Below are positions 34,386 to 43,393 of a stretch of DNA of 64,000 nucleotides, one piece after another; the first letter of the stretch is position 1, and each line of letters begins with the position of its first letter. The stretch is from JBGUVL01 sp964370395 (lineage in GTDB: Bacteria; Bacillota_I; Bacilli_A; Erysipelotrichales; Erysipelotrichaceae), in the NCBI GenBank assembly GCA_964370395.1, contig CAYJIZ010000013.1, positions 13,702 to 77,701 on the forward strand, in the 5' to 3' direction. The notes under the pieces are model-generated. The model saw only the letters and a program-made list of their open reading frames with translations, was not told the DNA's origin and made no database searches. A program made the translations under genes and the position numbers.

Positions 34386-34804
34386 ATAACCAGCTCCATC
34401 ATCTTATGCTCGATATTCGCTTCTACAAACATTTCCCCAACGCTATGAAATCCTAAGCTTTCATAAAAAGGAATGGCGTGCAGTTGTGCACCTAACTCCA
34501 ATGTCGTTACTTGATTTTGTTTTGCTAAATCAATAATGTATTGAATTAATTTGCTTCCATATTGTTGTTTGCGATATTCTTTACTCACTGCAATTCTACC
34601 TAGATGCCAAACACCATCGTGATGAATCACACGACATGTGGCAATAATAGCATCTTCTTCTTTCACAATATAATGATCACAGGTTTTGTCTTCCTCATCT
34701 ACTTCAATTAAGGGGTCGACATTTTGTTCTGCCATAAAAACCTTTACTCGTATTTGCATTAAAGAAAAGAATTCGTATTGTGTTGTTGCTTTCTTGATTT
34801 CCAT
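34382..34804 (-). CDS. GNAT-family N-acetyltransferase (ElaA-like)
   Basis: An acetyl-CoA-dependent acyltransferase. The 140-residue protein shows RVKVFMAEQNVDPLIEVDEED near the start, as in the ElaA/YitI group. LGRIAVSKEYRKQQYGSKLI is the acetyl-CoA binding motif A (R/Q-x-x-G-x-G/S), followed by LGAQLHAIPFYESLGF. Substrate unknown. It is the first gene of a two-gene unit with rodA. Confidence 0.87.
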   Translation of the reverse strand: MEIKKATTQYEFFSLMQIRVKVFMAEQNVDPLIEVDEEDKTCDHYIVKEEDAIIATCRVIHHDGVWHLGRIAVSKEYRKQQYGSKLIQYIIDLAKQNQVTTLELGAQLHAIPFYESLGFHSVGEMFVEANIEHKMMELVI

Positions 34805-34866
34805 TTTTCTTTCCTTTCATTGTTGTCATAACATATATATGGTATCATAATACACGAGGTGATTCT

Positions 34867-36405
34867 ATGTCTAAATGGCATTCTTTACTGGAATATTTAC
34901 AGTTTCCTCTTAAGTTATTATTTTTTGCAACACTAATGGTTGGGGTAGGTGCAACAATAGCCAATCCTAATTTGCATTTAATAAACGAGATGGAGCCAAA
35001 CGTGTTGTACTATATAAGTAATGTTTTAACCTTCTTTGGGGGAACATTAATTTCGCTTTTTCCTTTTATCGTATTTGTAAAAGTATTAAGTAAGCGATTT
35101 GTGGATACACCACCTATTTTAATTGGAATATTTTCAGTTGTTTTAATGATAACAATTGTTATGGTGCTTTCAAAAACGGATTTTCCTGTGTATTTTTATA
35201 GTAATGTATTTACATCATCCTATGAATACAATGAAGTGGCAACCACTTCAATAATAATGAAAAGTCCTTATAATATGGGTATTATTCCTTTGGTTATCGC
35301 ATATTACATAACATCGTTTTCCTATCGTCGAAGCCGCCATCATGTACGTCATGGTATTTTCTACTTTATTGATCACGATAGTTGGGCGATTTTAATTAGT
35401 ATGGTTTTAAGTATTATCGCAGCACTTGCTTTGTCGTTTGCTTGGCCAGTTGTCATTACACTGCTTCAACAATTTATCGATTATGTCGCAAGTGATATTT
35501 TAAGTCCTTTGAGTATGTTCTTTTATGGGATAGTGGAACGTTTAAGTTCTTTGTTTAATTTATCTTCTATCTTCCATAGAGTATTCTGGTTAAGTGAAGC
35601 TGGAGGAAGTTGGATTGATAGCAGTGGAGTAACGTATGCTGGAGATGCTTCCATCTGGATGGCAACCAAAGATTTAAGCAATGTAAGTGTCAACGCTGGC
35701 CAGTTTGTTAGTGCCTATTACATTATTAATTTATTTTTGATTCCTGCTTTCTTAATCGGATATTATCGTTTAATGGGAAAAAAAGAAAACAAGCGTAAGT
35801 ATTTATTCTTTATTATCTTTGCTTGTTTGGTAAGCATTATTTGTGGGAATCCATTACCGATGGAATTATGTATGTTAGTCCTATCGCCATTATTGTATGC
35901 AATCTATTTATTAATAGTCGGCTTTAGTTTTGCATTAATGTCCAGTTTAGAAGTATTTATCGGATTTAGTTATGAAGGTAATTTATTAAGTGCATTACCA
36001 GGGAACGCAGTTGATTTGATTAACTATGTGCAAAACCCTAATTTCTACCAACCGATTATCGTATTATTGATTGCTGGGTTAGTGATTGCGATTATCTTTT
36101 ATTTGGCAACGATCTTCTATTTCAAAAAACTTGCAATCGGTTTGTTGTCGATGCACAGTGCAGAAAGCGTAGCGCATATGGTGGTAGAAGCCGTTGGGGG
36201 ATTATCCAATATTCAAGATATGGATGCCACACCAGATAAAATTATTGCTAGCTTCAAAAGTAGAGACATTGTCGATTTGGATCGATTAAAAGAATTAGGA
36301 GCTTATCTTATCTTAGAGAGTCGAGATGGGTATTACATTCGACTAGGAAATATATCAATTATGGTTTGTGACCATATAAATGCTTTAAGAAAGCAACAAA
36401 ATTAG
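34867..36405 (+). CDS. Degenerate PTS EIICB-like membrane protein (glucose family)
   Basis: Architecturally a glucose-family PTS permease: an EIIC membrane domain at residues about 1-430 and an EIIB-like domain at about 435-510. The fold is recognisable in FFYGIVERLSSLFNLSSIFHRVFW, split here, and in the helix pattern. Key residues are lost. EIIC GITEPIEF reads GNPLPMEL (327-334), GLHH reads NLSS (231-234), and the EIIB phosphocysteine of DACITRLRV is replaced (DATPDK, Thr455). It therefore should not carry out phosphotransfer. It may be a sensor or a non-PTS transporter. It is monocistronic, ending at a strong terminator before the Pho-like kinase system. Confidence 0.72.
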   Translation: MSKWHSLLEYLQFPLKLLFFATLMVGVGATIANPNLHLINEMEPNVLYYISNVLTFFGGTLISLFPFIVFVKVLSKRFVDTPPILIGIFSVVLMITIVMVLSKTDFPVYFYSNVFTSSYEYNEVATTSIIMKSPYNMGIIPLVIAYYITSFSYRRSRHHVRHGIFYFIDHDSWAILISMVLSIIAALALSFAWPVVITLLQQFIDYVASDILSPLSMFFYGIVERLSSLFNLSSIFHRVFWLSEAGGSWIDSSGVTYAGDASIWMATKDLSNVSVNAGQFVSAYYIINLFLIPAFLIGYYRLMGKKENKRKYLFFIIFACLVSIICGNPLPMELCMLVLSPLLYAIYLLIVGFSFALMSSLEVFIGFSYEGNLLSALPGNAVDLINYVQNPNFYQPIIVLLIAGLVIAIIFYLATIFYFKKLAIGLLSMHSAESVAHMVVEAVGGLSNIQDMDATPDKIIASFKSRDIVDLDRLKELGAYLILESRDGYYIRLGNISIMVCDHINALRKQQN

Positions 36406-36435
36406 ACAAGTCTTAACACAAGACTTGTCTTTTTA
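36404..36435 (+). terminator. Terminator of the PTS-like gene
   Basis: Perfect 11-bp stem AGACAAGTCTT/AAGACTTGTCT with a 5-nt loop, then five T. It starts inside the stop codon. Confidence 0.9.
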
Positions 36436-36508
36436 ACGCATAATTTACAAATTTACTTTATTTTTATGGAAAAATAACGCTATAATTAAGAAAGAAAAGG
36501 GTGATTCT

Positions 36509-37189
36509 ATGGTTAGAGTATTAATTATTGAAGATGAAGATAACATCAGAAAAATTATCGCATATGATTTAAGCAAAGCAGGTTTCGAAGTAAGTGAAGC
36601 ATGTGATGGAAAACAAGGATTGGAGTTGGCATTAAACAATGGCAACGATTATTACGATCTTATTTTAATTGACTGGATGCTTCCAGAAATTTGTGGGATT
36701 GATTTAATTAAGAAATTTCGCGCTGCCAAAGTGGAAGCGATTTTATTTATGCTAACAGCAAAAGATGGCGAAGAAGATATTGTTGAAGCATTTGAAGCAG
36801 GTGCAGATGATTATATGTCAAAACCATTCTCACCTAGAGAATTATTAGCACGTATTAATGCGCATCTAAAACGTATTAAAAAGGAAACACAAAGCAAAGC
36901 GTTTTTGGATATCGTTATGGATGAGAAAAAACGCAGTGTTAAAATTGCAGATAGCAAAGTGGAACTAACAAAGAAAGAGTACGATTTACTAGAGTACTTT
37001 ATTTTAAACAATAACATTGTCTTATCAAGAGATAAAATCTTAAATGATTTATGGGGTTTTGACTACGATGGCGATACACGTATTGTGGATGTGCATACCT
37101 TTAAATTAAGAAGTAAGTTAAAACATAGCAAGGCGCAGATTAATTCTAGTCGTGGAGTAGGATATATCCTGGAGGCGAGAGATGAATAA
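36509..37189 (+). CDS. OmpR/PhoB-family response regulator
   Basis: A two-component regulator. Residues 1-120 form the receiver domain: EDEDN acidic pocket, Asp in LILIDWMLPE, Thr in MLTAKDG, Lys in MSKPFSP. Residues about 130-226 form a winged-helix DNA-binding domain (VELTKKEYDLLEYF...DTRIVDVHTFKLRSKL...RGVGYIL). The kinase gene overlaps its end by 8 bases. Position next to pst suggests a PhoP/PhoB role; this is inferred from context. Confidence 0.9.
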   Translation: MVRVLIIEDEDNIRKIIAYDLSKAGFEVSEACDGKQGLELALNNGNDYYDLILIDWMLPEICGIDLIKKFRAAKVEAILFMLTAKDGEEDIVEAFEAGADDYMSKPFSPRELLARINAHLKRIKKETQSKAFLDIVMDEKKRSVKIADSKVELTKKEYDLLEYFILNNNIVLSRDKILNDLWGFDYDGDTRIVDVHTFKLRSKLKHSKAQINSSRGVGYILEARDE

Positions 37190-38414
37190 AGACACTTGGA
37201 TAACATTAAGTGCAATGCTTCTTTTTTCCTATATTGCGATAGGGTTCTTTGATGTCAGTGCTTACTTAGTTATCTTTGTCTTAGTATGTTATTTTGCTTA
37301 TGACTTACTACAAGGAAAGCAAAAAATTGAAATACGCAATCGTTTAGAAAACAAAGAGTTATTAAACGAAATCAAAACAACAACAAGCGATGCGTATTTA
37401 AAACACAAACAATTACTTACGATGATTTCAAATATTCCGTTTCCTTTATTATTATTGGATGTGAATGGGAAAGTCGTATTATACAATCGTTATTTTGAAC
37501 GTTTTCGTTATAGTAAAAAAGAAGATGAAATGGATTATATTAGTAATGACTACAAACACGAAGTAAGTGAATTTTTAAAAGATGCGTATATCTTTGAAAA
37601 AGAAATTGAAAAAACAGTGAGTGTAGATGACAAAACATACCAAGCGATTAGTGTGCCTGTCACAACCAAAGGACATTTCAGCGGATGTGTTATTTTATTT
37701 CAAGATATCACAATGGCAAACCAAAGAGAAAGTATGCAAAAGCAATTTATTGCGGATGCATCCCATGAATTAAAAACGCCAATTAGTGTTATTAAAGGAA
37801 TGATTGAAATTTTAAATCGTGAAGACTTTGATGATGATAAAACAAGAGATGAATTCTTAAAGCAAATCGACAAAGAGACAAACCGTTTGGAAATCATCGT
37901 AAAAGACTTGTTGCAGTTATCAAGATTATCAAAAGATAGTTTAATATTAAAGAAAGAGAAAATGGACTTTACTTCCATTATTGAATATTCCAATAATTCC
38001 TTGTCGCGTTTGGCTTTGGAGAAGGGAATTACGATAACACTTGATTTTAAATCGCATACTCCAATTATGATTGATAAAGATTTATCGGTTACGTTGATGA
38101 ATAACTTAATTAGTAATGCGATTAAATACAGTGACGAAGGAAACATCACCATCTCAACAAACGAAACAAGAAAAGAGTATGTTGTGAGCATAAGTGATGA
38201 AGGGGTAGGATTAAGCGAAGAAGATTGCGAGAAAGTCTTTGAGCGTTTCTATCGTGTGGATAAAGCCAGATCAAGAGACAGTGGTGGTAGTGGATTAGGA
38301 CTGTCCATTGTTAAGTCAATTGTAGATGCACACGAAGGACATATTATCGTTGCAAGTAAATTAGGAAAAGGGACAACCTTTACAATCTATTTCAAAAAGG
38401 AAGATGCAAGCTAG
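37182..38414 (+). CDS. Sensor histidine kinase, PhoR-like
   Basis: The partner kinase of the preceding regulator. The 410-residue protein has two closely spaced N-terminal membrane helices (about 5-42) with almost no external loop. A PAS-like domain follows (about 80-175, NIPFPLLLLDVNGKVVLYN). The HisKA domain has the phospho-acceptor in ADASHELKTPISV, and the HATPase domain has NLISNAIKYS, DEGVGLSEED and GGSGLGLSI. The lack of an extracellular sensor domain resembles PhoR enzymes that read phosphate through PstSCAB-PhoU. The next genes are pst. Confidence 0.9.
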   Translation: MNKDTWITLSAMLLFSYIAIGFFDVSAYLVIFVLVCYFAYDLLQGKQKIEIRNRLENKELLNEIKTTTSDAYLKHKQLLTMISNIPFPLLLLDVNGKVVLYNRYFERFRYSKKEDEMDYISNDYKHEVSEFLKDAYIFEKEIEKTVSVDDKTYQAISVPVTTKGHFSGCVILFQDITMANQRESMQKQFIADASHELKTPISVIKGMIEILNREDFDDDKTRDEFLKQIDKETNRLEIIVKDLLQLSRLSKDSLILKKEKMDFTSIIEYSNNSLSRLALEKGITITLDFKSHTPIMIDKDLSVTLMNNLISNAIKYSDEGNITISTNETRKEYVVSISDEGVGLSEEDCEKVFERFYRVDKARSRDSGGSGLGLSIVKSIVDAHEGHIIVASKLGKGTTFTIYFKKEDAS

Positions 38415-38430
38415 CTTGTATCTTTTTTTA
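38404..38430 (+). terminator. Terminator after the PhoR-like kinase
   Basis: GATGCAAG (38404-38411) pairs with CTTGTATC (38416-38423), then seven T. The stop codon lies in the loop. Confidence 0.8.
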
Positions 38431-38445
38431 TTTGTTAAGACAACT

Positions 38446-38481
38446 TCACAAAACGACATTTATCTTAACATTTTTTTAACA
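38446..38481 (+). promoter_or_regulatory. Pho-box-like repeats upstream of pstS
   Basis: TTAACA at 38465-38470 and 38476-38481, start-to-start 11 bp, as in the PhoP box (TT[A/C/T]ACA repeats). TTCACA at 38446-38451 may be an outlying half-site. They lie 67-100 bases before pstS. Confidence 0.65.
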
Positions 38482-38547
38482 AAACAAAAATATAGAATTT
38501 ATATAGTTATCGTATTGTATAGTTGTCTTTAAGAGAAAGGATGATAA

Positions 38548-39366
38548 ATGATGAAAAAATTATTAGGAGTATTATTATGTTGCGGATTGTTACTGACTGG
38601 ATGTGGATCAAGTAACGATAGCGAAGGTGGGAAAGAAAAAGTTAACTTAACAGTTGGAGGTTCTACTTCAGTACAACCATTAATGGAAATGTTAGCAGAG
38701 CAATACAATAAAGATGGTTTAGGAGAAGTTACTGTACAAGGTGGAGGTTCTGGTGTTGGTGTAGAAAATACAATCAAAGGAACATTCGATATGGGTATGG
38801 TAAGTCGTAACCTAAAAGAAGATGAAAAGAAAGATTTAGATGAAACAACAATTTGTTTAGATGGAATTGTAATCGTTGTAAACAAAAACAACAGTGTGAA
38901 AGATATCACATTAGAAAAAGCACAAAAAATCTTTACAGGAGAAATTACAAACTGGAAAGAATTAGGTGGAAAAGATGCTGAAATCGCAGTTGTTTCTAGA
39001 GAAGAAGGTTCAGGAACTCGTGATGGATTTGAATCAGTAGTTGGTTACGAATCAGATCAATTAGTAAAAACAGCAGCAATTCAAAATGCTACTGGAGCAG
39101 TAGTATCAACAATTACAGGAAACGAAAATGCAATTGGATACATCTCATTAGGTTCTTTAACTGATGAAGTAAAAGCATTAACAGTAAATGGTGTAGAAGC
39201 AAACGAAGAAAACATCTTAGATGATTCTTATGCACTACAAAGACCATTCATCGTAGTTGTGAAAAAAGGTAGCAAAGTTGCAGAACCATTTGTTGACTAC
39301 ATCTTCTCAGATGCAGGACAAAAAATTGTAAAAGAACACAAATACATTCCTTTACAAGCTGAATAA
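38548..39366 (+). CDS. pstS: Phosphate-binding lipoprotein PstS
   Basis: The high-affinity phosphate receptor of the Pst ABC importer. The signal peptide ends in a lipobox LLTGC, so the protein is lipid-anchored outside the membrane. The mature part has VGGSTSVQPLMEML, GGGSGVGVENTI, VSREEGSGTRDGFES and NAIGYISLG, all typical phosphate-contacting or fold motifs of PstS. At 272 residues it is a normal short PstS. AAAGGATG precedes the start (38548 or 38551). A stem-loop separates it from pstC. Confidence 0.96.
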   Translation: MMKKLLGVLLCCGLLLTGCGSSNDSEGGKEKVNLTVGGSTSVQPLMEMLAEQYNKDGLGEVTVQGGGSGVGVENTIKGTFDMGMVSRNLKEDEKKDLDETTICLDGIVIVVNKNNSVKDITLEKAQKIFTGEITNWKELGGKDAEIAVVSREEGSGTRDGFESVVGYESDQLVKTAAIQNATGAVVSTITGNENAIGYISLGSLTDEVKALTVNGVEANEENILDDSYALQRPFIVVVKKGSKVAEPFVDYIFSDAGQKIVKEHKYIPLQAE

Positions 39367-39387
39367 AAATCAACGATAAAGGTAAAC

Positions 39388-39420
39388 AAGCAAAGCGGTT
39401 TGTAAGATCGCTTTGCTTTT
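39388..39420 (+). terminator. Terminator or attenuator between pstS and pstC
   Basis: Perfect 10-bp stem AAGCAAAGCG/CGCTTTGCTT with an 11-nt loop, then TT. The short T tail suggests partial readthrough, giving more PstS than permease. Confidence 0.7.
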
Positions 39421-39449
39421 AGAAGTTTTAAGAAGTCAGGAGGAGAAGT

Positions 39450-40337
39450 ATGAATTCAATTGCATACAAAAAAAGATTAGACAGTGTCTTTAAAAAAGTA
39501 GTTTTCTTTTTTACTAGTATCTCTGTTATTTCCCTTGTGGCAATTTTAGTCTTTACATTTTTAAAAGCGATCCCTTTGTTTCAAGAGGTGGATATTATTT
39601 CTTTTATGTTTGGTGATACATGGGCACCAACATCTGGGCAATATGGAATTTTAGCTTTCATTATTGCGAGTGTAATGACAACAATTGCAGCGGTGTTTAT
39701 TGGAATACCTGTTGGTTTGTATACTGCTATTTTCATTAGTGAAATCGCACCAAAAAAAGTAGGTAAATTCGTGTTATTCGTAATCGAAATTTTATCTGCG
39801 ATTCCAAGTGTTGTTTATGGATTTTTTGGACTTACAGTCATCGTACCAATCGTACAACAAGTATTTCATTTAAGTAGTGGATCTACTTTATTAAGTGCTT
39901 CCATTATTTTGGCGTTAATGGTATTACCAACCGTAGTATCCTTGTCTACAAGTGCATTACAAGCAGTACCGAATTCAGTAGTAGAAGGTTCGTTAGCGCT
40001 TGGAGCAACAAAGATGCAAACGATTTTTAAAACAAAAATTCCATATGCGAAATCAGGAATTTTAGCTTCGTTCTTACTAGGATTAGGGAGAGCGTTAGGA
40101 GAGACAATGGCTGTTATCTTGGTAGCAGGAAACTCTAACTTAATGCCAGACTTATTAAACTTCTTTGGTTCTTACTTACAAGGTGGAAGAACGTTAACTG
40201 GTAATATCGTTATGGAGTTAGCTTATGCGACAGGAACACATGAAGCAGCACTATTTGCGACAGGTGTTGTATTGTTTCTCTTTGTAAGTATTATCAACAT
40301 TATTATTATGCGTATTAAGAAAAGAGGCGTTCACTAA
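39450..40337 (+). CDS. pstC: Phosphate ABC transporter permease PstC
   Basis: One of two membrane subunits of the phosphate importer. The 295-residue protein has six membrane segments, a GTLYMV-like region replaced by QYGILAFIIASVMTT, and the binding-protein-dependent permease motif near EGSLALGATKMQTIFKTKIP (EAA loop). The VVYGFFGLTVIVP and LGRALGETMAVILVAGN stretches are PstC-typical. It overlaps pstA by one base (TAATG). Confidence 0.95.
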   Translation: MNSIAYKKRLDSVFKKVVFFFTSISVISLVAILVFTFLKAIPLFQEVDIISFMFGDTWAPTSGQYGILAFIIASVMTTIAAVFIGIPVGLYTAIFISEIAPKKVGKFVLFVIEILSAIPSVVYGFFGLTVIVPIVQQVFHLSSGSTLLSASIILALMVLPTVVSLSTSALQAVPNSVVEGSLALGATKMQTIFKTKIPYAKSGILASFLLGLGRALGETMAVILVAGNSNLMPDLLNFFGSYLQGGRTLTGNIVMELAYATGTHEAALFATGVVLFLFVSIINIIIMRIKKRGVH

Positions 40338-41191
40338 TGAGTAGAAAAGTAAAAGACAATATTCAATTAGGTTTGATTTATTTATCTGCAACCCTTTGTG
40401 TCGCTGCTTTATTCTTCATCATTTTATTTATATTAAGCAAAGGATTGTCACACATTAACTGGACATTCTTAACAAGTGAGTTCAGTCCAAGTAATCCTAA
40501 CAGTGGGATCTTATCCATGATTGTTGGGACACTTTATATGGTAGCAGTAACATTAGTTATCGCAACACCAATTAGTATTTTAAGTGCTATTTACTTAAAT
40601 GAATATGCGAAAGAAAGTCGCTTTACAAGAATGATTCGTTTTGCGATCGATGGATTGGTAAGTGTACCAAGTATCGTATATGGGTTATTCGGGTTTAGTT
40701 TATTTGTTTCCACATTAGGTGGATTCACAAAAGGATATTCTATTTTATCTGGGTCATTAACATTAACAATTATGATCCTACCAATTTTAATTAAAACAAT
40801 TGAGGAAGCGTTAATTACGATTCCTAATGATTTACGTGAAGCTTCACTAGCGGTAGGAGCAAGTAAAGTACAAACGATTTTTAAAGTAATCTTACCTTGT
40901 TGTATGGGAAATATCGTAAGTGCTATTATCTTGGGAATGGGACGTATTATTTCTGAGAGTGCACCGTTAATTTTAACGGCTGGTATGGTTTACTATATGC
41001 CAACTAGTATTTTCTCAAGTAGTCGTACACTAACGACACACTTGTACTATCTGGCAAGCGAAGGGGTATCAGAAAGTGCGAAAACACAAGCCTATGCTAC
41101 GGCAGCGGTACTTGTTGTCATTATTATTGTATTAAATTTATTAACACGTTTAGTAGCGAAGAAGTTGTCGAAGAAAGTAGGTAAAGTATAA
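40337..41191 (+). CDS. pstA: Phosphate ABC transporter permease PstA
   Basis: The second permease subunit. The 284-residue protein has six membrane segments, GGILSMIVGTLYMV in slightly changed form (SGILSMIVGTLYMVAV), SVPSIVYGLFGFSLFV, and the EAA loop LREASLAVGASKVQTIFKVILP. GRIISESAPLILTAG is the PstA counterpart of the PstC motif. It is translationally coupled to pstC upstream and pstB downstream (both TAATG overlaps). Confidence 0.95.
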   Translation: MSRKVKDNIQLGLIYLSATLCVAALFFIILFILSKGLSHINWTFLTSEFSPSNPNSGILSMIVGTLYMVAVTLVIATPISILSAIYLNEYAKESRFTRMIRFAIDGLVSVPSIVYGLFGFSLFVSTLGGFTKGYSILSGSLTLTIMILPILIKTIEEALITIPNDLREASLAVGASKVQTIFKVILPCCMGNIVSAIILGMGRIISESAPLILTAGMVYYMPTSIFSSSRTLTTHLYYLASEGVSESAKTQAYATAAVLVVIIIVLNLLTRLVAKKLSKKVGKV

Positions 41192-41949
41192 TGAGTAATA
41201 TCACATTTGATGTAAAAAATTTAAATTTATACTATGGAGATTTCCATGCGTTAAAAAATATTAATTTGGAAATTAAACATAATAAAGTAACCGCATTGAT
41301 TGGTCCATCTGGATGTGGGAAATCCACATTTATTCGTACGTTAAATCGTATGAATGATTTGGTAGATGGTTGTAAGATCAATGGTGAGATTACTTTCAAT
41401 GGAGAAAATTTATTATCAAAAGAATTGGATGTTATCGGTTTACGTACAAAAGTAGGTATGGTATTTCAAAAACCGAATCCTTTCCCTATGAGTATTTATG
41501 ATAACATTGTATATGGTCCAAAATGCCAAGGGATCAAAGATAAGAAATACTTGGATGAATTAGTGGAAACATCTTTAAAACAAGCCGCTCTTTGGGATGA
41601 AGTAAAAGATCGTTTACACAAAAGTGCATATAGTTTATCTGGTGGACAACAACAACGTTTGTGTATTGCTAGAACGATTGCGATGAAACCAGAAGTAATC
41701 TTAATGGATGAACCAACAAGTGCATTGGATCCAATCGCAACAAAGAAAATTGAAGATTTGATTGAAACGTTAAAGAAAGAGTTTACCATTTTAATTGTAA
41801 CGCACTCGATGCAACAAGCATCTCGTGTTAGTGATGATACCGCGTTCTTCTTGTTAGGAGAAGTAATTGAGTTTAACTCAACATTAGAGTTATTCCAACG
41901 TCCAAAAAATAAGAAGACAGAAGATTATATAACAGGAAGATTTGGATAG
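41191..41949 (+). CDS. pstB: Phosphate ABC transporter ATPase PstB
   Basis: The ATP-binding subunit. The 252-residue protein has Walker A GPSGCGKST, a Q-loop in MVFQKPNPFPMSIYDN (the NPFP motif is diagnostic for PstB), signature LSGGQQQRLCIARTIA, Walker B VILMDEPTSALDP and the H-loop TH. The C-terminus ends TEDYITGRFG, again PstB-typical. It lies 9 bases before phoU. Confidence 0.97.
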   Translation: MSNITFDVKNLNLYYGDFHALKNINLEIKHNKVTALIGPSGCGKSTFIRTLNRMNDLVDGCKINGEITFNGENLLSKELDVIGLRTKVGMVFQKPNPFPMSIYDNIVYGPKCQGIKDKKYLDELVETSLKQAALWDEVKDRLHKSAYSLSGGQQQRLCIARTIAMKPEVILMDEPTSALDPIATKKIEDLIETLKKEFTILIVTHSMQQASRVSDDTAFFLLGEVIEFNSTLELFQRPKNKKTEDYITGRFG

Positions 41950-41958
41950 GAGAACAAT

Positions 41959-42594
41959 ATGAATTTAGATAAGACATTAGAAGCGTTAGAAACAAGTGTT
42001 GTACATATGGGAGAACGCATTATTGAACAACATGAAAAATGTTTGCAAATTTTAGAAAGCAAAGACGAAAGTATCGCTCTTGAAATTGTGAAAGCAGACG
42101 AATACGTAAACCGTTATGAAGAAGACATCAACAACCAAGCGATGGCACAATTTGCGCTATTGAACCCGGTTGCTTCTGATTTGCGTCGTGTGTTAGTATC
42201 AATTAAAATTGCATCAGAGTTAGAACGTATTGGAGACTATGCCAAAGGATTGGCTGGTTTCATTATCAAACGTAGAGATCCAGAAGAAGATGAACTGTTA
42301 GTACATGCAGCAAAAATGGAAGCTCGCTTTATTGAAATGTTGAAAGAAGCGATGAAAGCATACGAAGACAGAAATGTTGAAATTGCTTTTGAAGTAGCAA
42401 AACAAGACAAAGAATTGGATAAATTATACGTAGGATTTAAAGAGATGCTACAAGAAAGTAATTCTGTAACATTGAAACAAGCGTTTTATTTATCTGGATT
42501 ATTTCGTAACATAGAACGTTCTGGTGATCATACGATCAATATTTGTGAACACATCGTATACCTAGTAAAAGGGGTACAATACGATTTTGACTAA
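41959..42594 (+). CDS. phoU: Phosphate-signalling regulator PhoU
   Basis: An all-helical protein that passes information from the Pst transporter to the Pho kinase and restrains phosphate uptake. The 211-residue product has two PhoU repeats with metal-binding motifs: E.....D.YVNRYEEDIN in the first, and SGLFRNIERSGDHTINICEHIVYL in the second. SDLRRVLVSIKIASELERIGDYA is a strong signature. It ends the pst operon, with a terminator formed from its last codons. Confidence 0.95.
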   Translation: MNLDKTLEALETSVVHMGERIIEQHEKCLQILESKDESIALEIVKADEYVNRYEEDINNQAMAQFALLNPVASDLRRVLVSIKIASELERIGDYAKGLAGFIIKRRDPEEDELLVHAAKMEARFIEMLKEAMKAYEDRNVEIAFEVAKQDKELDKLYVGFKEMLQESNSVTLKQAFYLSGLFRNIERSGDHTINICEHIVYLVKGVQYDFD

Positions 42595-42615
42595 GAGTAA
42601 TCTTAGTCTTTTTTT
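42589..42615 (+). terminator. Terminator of the pst operon
   Basis: GACTAAGA (42589-42596) pairs with TCTTAGTC (42601-42608), then eight T. The phoU stop codon is within the stem. Confidence 0.85.
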
Positions 42616-42649
42616 TATGGTATACTTAAAATATAAGACAAGTAGGATG

Positions 42650-42672
42650 TTCACATAAAATTCATATATAAT
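42650..42672 (+). promoter_or_regulatory. Pho-box-like repeats and -10 of the second two-component operon
   Basis: TTCACA (42650-42655) and TTCATA (42661-42666) are 11 bp apart and lead straight into TATAAT (42667-42672). This copies the spacing seen before pstS and suggests control by PhoP or by the regulator itself. Confidence 0.55.
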
Positions 42673-42724
42673 GCACCTATTTAACGAAATAACACGCTAT
42701 AATGAAAAAAGAAAGAGGATTGGT

Positions 42725-43393
42725 ATGGCTAAATTATTAATTGTAGATGACGAATCTAACATTCGTGAAATTATTAAAAAGTATGCTTTGTTTGAAGGCT
42801 ATGAAGTAGAAGAAGCCAGCGATGGTATGGAAGCGATTCGCAAAGCACGCTTAGACAAATACGATTTGATTGTAATGGACGTTATGATGCCGGAATTAGA
42901 TGGCTTTAGTGCGTGCAAAGAAATATTAAAAGACCAACAAGTACCGATGATTTTATTGTCTGCTCGTGGAGAAGAATACGATAAGATACACGGATTTGAA
43001 ATCGGAATTGATGATTATGTGGTGAAACCATTTTCGCCAAAAGAATTAATGATGCGCATTGGTGCAATCTTAAAACGTACGAAAGTAGAAAAGGACAAAG
43101 ATGTATTCCAATACAAAGGATTGGAAGTTAACTTTACTTCAAGAACCGTTTCGATTGACAATGAACGCGTTGAAATGTCACCAAAAGAATATAGTTTATT
43201 CTTTTACTTAGTAAAAAATAAGGATATTGCATTAACACGAGAACAACTAATTAGCGATGTATGGGGGTTTGACTTCTATGGAGATGATCGAACATTAGAT
43301 ACACATATTAAGTTATTAAGAAAACGCTTAGGGGAATACAGTGATACAATTGTAACCCTTCGTGGAGTAGGATATCGTTTTGAAGCTAAATAG
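42725..43393 (+). CDS. OmpR/PhoB-family response regulator (second system)
   Basis: A 222-residue regulator: receiver domain with DDESN, Asp in LIVMDVMMPEL, Ser in LLSARGEEYD, Lys in VVKPFSPKEL; winged-helix domain with RVEMSPKEYSLFFYL, DDRTLDTHIKLLRKRL and RGVGYRF. The ATG at 42725 follows AGAGGATT; the longer ORF includes the promoter. Its end overlaps the kinase gene by 14 bases. It follows phoU but after a terminator, with its own promoter. The target genes are unknown. Confidence 0.9.
   Translation: MAKLLIVDDESNIREIIKKYALFEGYEVEEASDGMEAIRKARLDKYDLIVMDVMMPELDGFSACKEILKDQQVPMILLSARGEEYDKIHGFEIGIDDYVVKPFSPKELMMRIGAILKRTKVEKDKDVFQYKGLEVNFTSRTVSIDNERVEMSPKEYSLFFYLVKNKDIALTREQLISDVWGFDFYGDDRTLDTHIKLLRKRLGEYSDTIVTLRGVGYRFEAK

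Noticed and set aside
34867..36405. Treating the PTS-like gene as a pseudogene
   Set aside because: The frame is intact over 512 codons with a good ribosome site and terminator; only specific catalytic residues are changed, so I kept it as a coding gene.
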